Shown here: piece after piece, positions 60,095 through 64,000 of the stretch
How positions within the stretch are numbered: the first letter of the stretch is position 1
Layout of the letters: each line of letters begins with the position of its first letter
DNA from: UBA935 sp031555615
Lineage (GTDB): Bacteria; Bacillota; Clostridia; Lachnospirales; Lachnospiraceae
Direction: 5' to 3'
Length of the DNA: 64,000 nucleotides
Assembly (NCBI GenBank): GCA_031555615.1
Contig: JAVBUF010000005.1
Coordinates: 62,001 to 126,000, forward strand
Notes under the pieces: generated by a model
The model's input: only the letters and a program-made list of their open reading frames with translations
The model's database searches: none
Told to the model about the DNA's origin: nothing
Translations under genes and position numbers: made by a program

Positions 60095-61840
60095 ATGAAG
60101 ATATTAAAGACGTATTGGTACTTGATTTTAATGGGATTGTTTTTGATCTTTGCAGCCGGGGTCTTTGCTGTTTTCGGTGAGGGCAGCTATATTGCAGTGC
60201 ATGACAATCTGGATTTATTTATTCCGCAGTACCAAATGATGAAGGATACGGGAACATTTTGGGCCAGAGGCGCAGAGGTTCCCTTTTTAGGTGGCATTAG
60301 CCGGGATAATCTGCCGGCTGAATTCTCTTTATATACCATGTTGTATATGTTATTGCCCGCTTATGCGGCGTATATCACGGGATATATCTTAAAAATTATT
60401 ATTGCGGCAGGTTCCTGCTATCTGTTAGCCAAAGACTGGCTGGGGAAGGGGTATCAGGCTTACCGTCCGCTGATTTGTCTGGTGGGTTTTGCTTACGGTA
60501 TTTTAAATCTTTTTCCAAACTTTGGCATTCCCTTTGCTTCGATTCCGTTGGTTATTTTCCTTTTAAGAAAGATTTATCTGGCGGAAACTATGAAAAAAGC
60601 GGGAAAATGGTATGCGGCAATGTTTTTTTATCCGCTGCTTTCTTATTTTTCCTATTTTGGATTGTTTATTCTGGCATATTTAGCAGTAGCAGTGCTTTGG
60701 CTGAGTATCAGGGATAAGAAAATATGCTGGCGCCTGGTGCTGGGGATAATCGTACTGGCGGCAGGTTGTATCGGCTGTGAATATCGGCTGTTTGGCCAAA
60801 TGCTTTTTAATGATACGGAAACCATCCGCTCCACTATGGTGGCAGGTTCCTTTTCCTTTAGTGAAATTATCAGGGAGATTTGGTCAGTATGGAAGGAAGG
60901 GATGTTCCATGCGGAAAGCGTACATACCTGGCTGGTACTGCCGGTATGTGTGATTTATTTTCTGGTCCTGAATATTTCCTACATAAGACAAAAAAACAGC
61001 CAGGGTATTTTTCATGATGTCTATAATCTTTTAGCATTGGTTTTGGTTTTTAACAGTGTTATTTACGGATTGTATTATTGGGAAGGCTTTAGAAAGATAG
61101 TAGAAACGATTTGTCCCCCCTTAACGGGCTGGCAGTTTAACCGCACAGTATTTTTCAGTCCTTTTGTGTGGTATGCATCTTTCTTTCTGGTGCTGAAGCG
61201 GCTGTATGACAGCCAAAAGAAATGGTGGAAAAGGTATGCCAATCTGTTGGCACTTGCAAGTATATTGATTATTATGCTGTCGGGAACAAGATATAATGAT
61301 TTATATCATACCTGCTACTATAAAAATCTTGAAATAGTAAAAGGGAAGGTGTCTGACCAGCTTAGTTTTCAGGAATTTTACTCTGAAGAACTTTTTGATG
61401 CAGCTAAAGCGGCGATCGATTATCAGGGAGAATGGTCGGCAGCTTACGGATTTTATCCGGCAGTACTGGAGTACAACAGTATTGCCGGTTTGGATGGATA
61501 CCTTGGTTTTTATTCTCAGGATTATAAAGAGGCTTTCCGAAAGGTAATTGAACCGGAGCTGGAACGGGTGCCGGCCAGCAAGGCCTATTTTGATGAATGG
61601 GGAGCAAGGGTAAATCTTTATTCCGGGGAATATATTTCGGCTATCAGTCCGGTCAGGAATCCCCTGGTAACGGAAGATGCTTTATATATCAACAGCGACG
61701 CTTTTAAGGCGTTAAAGGGCCGGTATATTTTTTCCAGGGTTCCATTTACCAATGAGATGGAAGCAGGAGTAAAGCTGATTTGGAAAGATGAGACAAATGA
61801 TCAATCGCCCTATAAGTTGTATGTGTATGAGGTAAATTAA
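60095..61840 (+). CDS. Polytopic membrane protein, DUF6044/YfhO-like
   Basis: A 581-residue protein with about ten transmembrane helices. After the first helix comes GEGSYIAVHDNLDLFIPQYQMMKD, an extracytoplasmic loop with acidic residues like the DxD-type loops of GT-C sugar transferases. The last part (about 415-581) is hydrophilic and outside the membrane. Similar to DUF6044 or YfhO-type proteins, which are thought to transfer sugars from polyprenyl-phosphate donors. The coupling to a DPM-like enzyme fits a role in glycosylating teichoic acid or another surface polymer, but this is inference. Confidence 0.72.
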   Translation: MKILKTYWYLILMGLFLIFAAGVFAVFGEGSYIAVHDNLDLFIPQYQMMKDTGTFWARGAEVPFLGGISRDNLPAEFSLYTMLYMLLPAYAAYITGYILKIIIAAGSCYLLAKDWLGKGYQAYRPLICLVGFAYGILNLFPNFGIPFASIPLVIFLLRKIYLAETMKKAGKWYAAMFFYPLLSYFSYFGLFILAYLAVAVLWLSIRDKKICWRLVLGIIVLAAGCIGCEYRLFGQMLFNDTETIRSTMVAGSFSFSEIIREIWSVWKEGMFHAESVHTWLVLPVCVIYFLVLNISYIRQKNSQGIFHDVYNLLALVLVFNSVIYGLYYWEGFRKIVETICPPLTGWQFNRTVFFSPFVWYASFFLVLKRLYDSQKKWWKRYANLLALASILIIMLSGTRYNDLYHTCYYKNLEIVKGKVSDQLSFQEFYSEELFDAAKAAIDYQGEWSAAYGFYPAVLEYNSIAGLDGYLGFYSQDYKEAFRKVIEPELERVPASKAYFDEWGARVNLYSGEYISAISPVRNPLVTEDALYINSDAFKALKGRYIFSRVPFTNEMEAGVKLIWKDETNDQSPYKLYVYEVN

Positions 61841-61957
61841 TTAAAAATTTATGAGTGACGTCTATCAGACAATGATGTCGGAGTTTGAAGTAGGAAACAC
61901 TGAACTTTTAGGGGCAAAACGCATATGGTAAAAAAAGAGATGGTTTAGGAGAGCAAT

Positions 61958-62815
61958 ATGCGGTTTGGAGTATGTAATAAGCCAATTGTGCCACTCTATG
62001 AAACACCGGAGTTTTGCGAAGGGCGTCTGGAAGCGGTAGCGGGGGTTGCAGATGAGCTATTATATGGATGGACTTGCCAGCTTTTGGAGGAAACCAGTGC
62101 CTGTCTGAAGGTTATTACAGAATATGGTTATACAGGGTATGTGCGAAGAAAAGATATGGTGGTATATACCAGAAAGCAGGATGTACCCGAGCATATTCCG
62201 ATTCGGTATGTTAACCGGAATTTTGTGGATATTCTCAGCATGCCCAAGGTGCAGGGAAAGGTGCTGATTACTTTGTACCGGGGGAGCTATGTCAGGGTTT
62301 CGGATTCCTTTTTCAGTGAAGAAGGATGGGTAGAAGTAATCTTAAATAATGGCAATGTGGGCTATGTGCAAGGGGTTCTTTTGAAAGACCGGGAAGGTGA
62401 AAAAGCGCCGGAAGAGGGCTTGTTTTCACAGGATATGGAGTTTCGCCGGGGGATAGTGAAAAGTGCCATGGCCTACCTGGGTGTACAGTACCGCTGGGGC
62501 GGAAAAACGCCATTGGGGCTTGACTGTTCAGGGCTGGCCTTTATGAGTTATTTCGAAAACGGGATTTTTATTTTCCGCGATTCCCGAATCAAAGAAGGAT
62601 ATCCCATAAAAAAGATTCCCAATCACATGATGGATAAGGGTGACCTGCTATATTTCCCCGGGCATGTGGCCATTTATATGGGAGATGGAAAGTACATTCA
62701 TGCCACAGCCCATAAGGACAGTTATGGGGTGGTGGTAAACAGCCTCTATCCATGGGATAAGGAGTTCAGGGCGGATTTGTATGAAAAACTTTATGCAGTG
62801 GGGAGCGTTTTTTAA
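61958..62815 (+). CDS. NlpC/P60 cell-wall hydrolase with SH3-like repeats
   Basis: A 285-residue protein. Two SH3b-like segments cover residues 1-70 (with GYTGYVRRKDM) and 80-145 (with NGNVGYVQGVLL), and an NlpC/P60 peptidase domain covers 163-285: RWGGKTPLGLDCSGLAF (C190), GHVAIYMGDG (H236) and YIHAT (H248). No signal peptide, resembling cytoplasmic YkfC-like enzymes that recycle muropeptides by cutting gamma-D-Glu-diaminopimelate bonds. The start follows TTTAGGAGAGCAAT. Separated by 117 bp from the upstream operon. Confidence 0.9.
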   Translation: MRFGVCNKPIVPLYETPEFCEGRLEAVAGVADELLYGWTCQLLEETSACLKVITEYGYTGYVRRKDMVVYTRKQDVPEHIPIRYVNRNFVDILSMPKVQGKVLITLYRGSYVRVSDSFFSEEGWVEVILNNGNVGYVQGVLLKDREGEKAPEEGLFSQDMEFRRGIVKSAMAYLGVQYRWGGKTPLGLDCSGLAFMSYFENGIFIFRDSRIKEGYPIKKIPNHMMDKGDLLYFPGHVAIYMGDGKYIHATAHKDSYGVVVNSLYPWDKEFRADLYEKLYAVGSVF

Positions 62816-62860
62816 ATAATTACTTGAAATATGGAAATACTGTTGCTGAGGTGATAAGAT

Positions 62861-63025
62861 ATGAAGAATAATCAGCAGACAGGTAAAAAAAATTCAGAAC
62901 AAATGAACAGGCAGAAAAACCTGAATGAATTTAATAACGTAACCCAAAGCGTCAAACCTGAAAACCAGAATCAGCAGCATAATGTCAGGCAAGAAGGCAT
63001 AGGGCCGATAAATCAGCAGAGATAA
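62861..63025 (+). CDS. Small Asn/Gln-rich protein of 54 residues
   Basis: ATG preceded by GAGGTGATAAGAT opens a 54-codon frame ending TAA. Very rich in Asn and Gln and hydrophilic, with no Cys, Trp or transmembrane segment: it begins MKNNQQTGKKNSEQMNRQKN and ends EGIGPINQQR. Composition is a little like gamma-type small acid-soluble spore proteins, but the characteristic repeats are absent. Lies 45 bp after the NlpC/P60 gene. Function unknown. Confidence 0.6.
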   Translation: MKNNQQTGKKNSEQMNRQKNLNEFNNVTQSVKPENQNQQHNVRQEGIGPINQQR

Positions 63026-63049
63026 GAAAAAGGAATTTTTTACATGAAC

Positions 63050-63075
63050 AGTGCCGGGATATATATCCTGGCACT
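63050..63075. terminator. Hairpin after the Asn/Gln-rich small gene
   Basis: AGTGCCGGGA pairs with TCCTGGCACT (one wobble) around six bases. No T-run on either strand, so termination is uncertain. Confidence 0.4.
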
Positions 63076-63191
63076 AATCAGGTAACATACTGAATAGGAA
63101 TGAGAGCATCACGTGTATGGAAAATATTCGTAATGATAATGAAATATTCTGTCATAATGATAATTTTATTTGAAATGTTAGAAAATAATAC

Positions 63192-63220
63192 TTGACAGTA
63201 GTCAAAAAAAGGATAATAAT
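63192..63220 (+). promoter_or_regulatory. Promoter of the 49-codon small gene
   Basis: TTGACA (63192-63197) and, 16-17 bp later, TAATAAT (63214-63220) in an AT-rich stretch. The gap 63026-63271 contains this promoter and the hairpin above and no other gene. Confidence 0.6.
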
Positions 63221-63271
63221 ATAAAACAACTTATTGGATGTCTGAGTGACAGTGATGGAGGAGTAGGGAAG

Positions 63272-63421
63272 ATGGCTGATAAATTAATAAATACAAAAAT
63301 CAATATGCCTTCTTTTAGCTGGGATGCAATTATCGCCCCCGGTTCTTTTGATCTGCTCCCCATTATCATGATATCACATTTAGACATCTGCCCCGATCCC
63401 AAAGCAAAGGGAAATACATAA
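63272..63421 (+). CDS. Small protein of 49 residues, unknown
   Basis: ATG 8-9 bases after GGAGGAG opens a 49-codon frame ending TAA. The peptide begins MADKLINTKINMPSFSWDAI, has a hydrophobic middle (LLPIIMISHL) and ends DICPDPKAKGNT, with one Cys and one Trp. It has its own TTGACA promoter and is followed by a perfect terminator, so it appears to be an independent transcription unit. I do not recognise a family. It could be a signalling or antimicrobial peptide precursor or an uncharacterised small protein; there is no neighbouring processing or export gene to decide. Confidence 0.5.
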   Translation: MADKLINTKINMPSFSWDAIIAPGSFDLLPIIMISHLDICPDPKAKGNT

Positions 63422-63452
63422 TATAAATGTAGTTTTTTATATTAAAAGGTAG

Positions 63453-63485
63453 CCGGTGTCTGGATGCATACAGACACCGGTTTTT
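63453..63485 (+). terminator. Strong terminator after the 49-codon gene
   Basis: A perfect 10-bp stem (CCGGTGTCTG with CAGACACCGG), loop of eight bases, then TTTTT. Confidence 0.93.
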
Positions 63486-63524
63486 GCTATGTGGGATTAA
63501 AGCGATTGAGAAGGAGGAGTGAAA

Positions 63525-64000
63525 ATGGAAGCAAATTATCTGGACCAGTATTACAATCAATATGAAGAAGAGGGCAGACTGCTTTACCGGCATGGACAGG
63601 TGGAATATATTACCACCATGAAATATATCCATAAGCTGGCACAAGATGCCATCAAGGAACAATACCGGATTTTGGAGGTGGGAGCAGGAACCGGAAGATA
63701 TTCGGTTACTCTGGCCCATGAGGGATATCAGGTAGATGCAGTGGAATTGATCGATCATAATCTGGATATTTTAAGGTCCAAAATACTGGAAACGGACCAC
63801 ATCGAGACCAGACAGGGCAACGCTCTGGACTTGTCGGTTTATGCTGATGAAACCTTTGACATGACCTTATTGTTAGGGCCGATGTATCATCTTATTGCGG
63901 AGGAAGACAGGAGGCAGGCCTTGCAGGAAGCGGTGCGGGTGACTAAAAAAGGTGGATACATTCTGACGGCATACTGTATGAATGAAGCATCAATAATTCA
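63525..64000 (+). CDS. Class I SAM-dependent methyltransferase (5' part, cut by window edge)
   Basis: Gene running off the right edge; about 158 residues are present from the ATG at 63525, preceded by AAGGAGGAGTGAAA. The S-adenosylmethionine-binding fold is clear: RILEVGAGTGRYSVTLA (motif I), VDAVELIDHN (motif II acidic residue), QGNALDLSVY, FDMTLLLGPMYHL (motif IV) and EAVRVTKKGGYILT. Substrate cannot be told. The region between the preceding terminator and this start (63486-63524) is a short leader only. Confidence 0.85.
   Translation, partial: MEANYLDQYYNQYEEEGRLLYRHGQVEYITTMKYIHKLAQDAIKEQYRILEVGAGTGRYSVTLAHEGYQVDAVELIDHNLDILRSKILETDHIETRQGNALDLSVYADETFDMTLLLGPMYHLIAEEDRRQALQEAVRVTKKGGYILTAYCMNEASII

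Noticed and set aside
63202..63402. 66-codon leftward frame opposite the small gene near the right end
   Set aside because: No ribosome-binding site on that strand and it spans the plus-strand promoter; the plus-strand frame has the better signals.
1..64000. Prophage, transposon, toxin-antitoxin or CRISPR-Cas system
   Set aside because: No transposase, integrase, phage structural, cas or toxin-like genes or repeat arrays were seen; gene content is mostly housekeeping.

Overview
The window looks like chromosomal core sequence from an anaerobic, endospore-forming Firmicute of the class Clostridia, most likely a Lachnospiraceae-type gut or sediment bacterium. The reasons are moderate GC, strong GGAGG ribosome-binding sites, sporulation genes of clostridial type (spoVG, spoVT, spoIID, a spoIIQ-like gene, a spore-type LysM-GH18 protein), the GlgC/GlgD glycogen pair, a long eukaryote-like IleS behind a T-box leader, and many small translationally coupled operons. 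There are no rRNA or tRNA genes, insertion sequences, prophage genes or CRISPR arrays. The species assignment is inference.

Layout. 0-5 kb: a dnaD-like primosome gene (cut by the left edge) preceded by a cluster of DnaA boxes, then murC, then rightward glgC-glgD-spoVG. 5.0-5.4 kb: a GC-rich gene-free island with a perfect 25-bp inverted repeat. 5.4-10.5 kb: pth-mfd, converging on a DUF975 membrane protein gene. 10.5-18.9 kb: a complete phosphate locus, pstSCAB-phoU, a Na+/phosphate cotransporter, and a PhoP/PhoR-type two-component system, with an 11-bp-periodic Pho-box-like array before pstS. 18.9-23.2 kb: a 33-residue small gene, a 3-methyladenine DNA glycosylase coupled to a radical SAM protein, a membrane-anchored amidase, spoVT, and leftward XRE and C39-like genes. 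23.3-30 kb: an oligopeptide ABC transporter operon ending in an M20 amidohydrolase.

30-43 kb: a LytS-type sensor kinase with a SARP-type response regulator; leftward pncB; an XRE-TPR regulator followed by a yxlEFG-like cassette (PLDc_N protein, ABC ATPase, ABC permease); and ileS with a T-box leader, flanked by two paralogous Eis-like acetyltransferases. 43-50 kb: glycogen phosphorylase, LysM-GH18 hydrolase and an aconitase-family hydratase. 50-64 kb: an EF-hand protein with an unexplained structured leader; spoIID and spoIIQ-like genes behind good candidate sigma-E and sigma-F promoters; an amidohydrolase coupled to a GH9-like lipoprotein; ddl and murF; a leftward acyltransferase; a glycosyltransferase with a polytopic membrane protein; an NlpC/P60 hydrolase; two small genes; and the start of a methyltransferase.

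Functionally the window joins cell-wall synthesis and remodelling (murC, ddl, murF, the amidase, GH18, NlpC/P60, spoIID/Q), glycogen metabolism (glgC, glgD, glgP) and phosphate homeostasis. I did not find an obviously new multi-gene system. The items most worth checking are the in-frame ochre stop inside the essential gene murF, the GC-rich hairpin island between spoVG and pth, the DnaA-box cluster before dnaD, the GH9-like and SpoIIQ-like proteins that have lost catalytic residues, the structured leader before the EF-hand gene, and the self-contained 49-codon gene near the right end.
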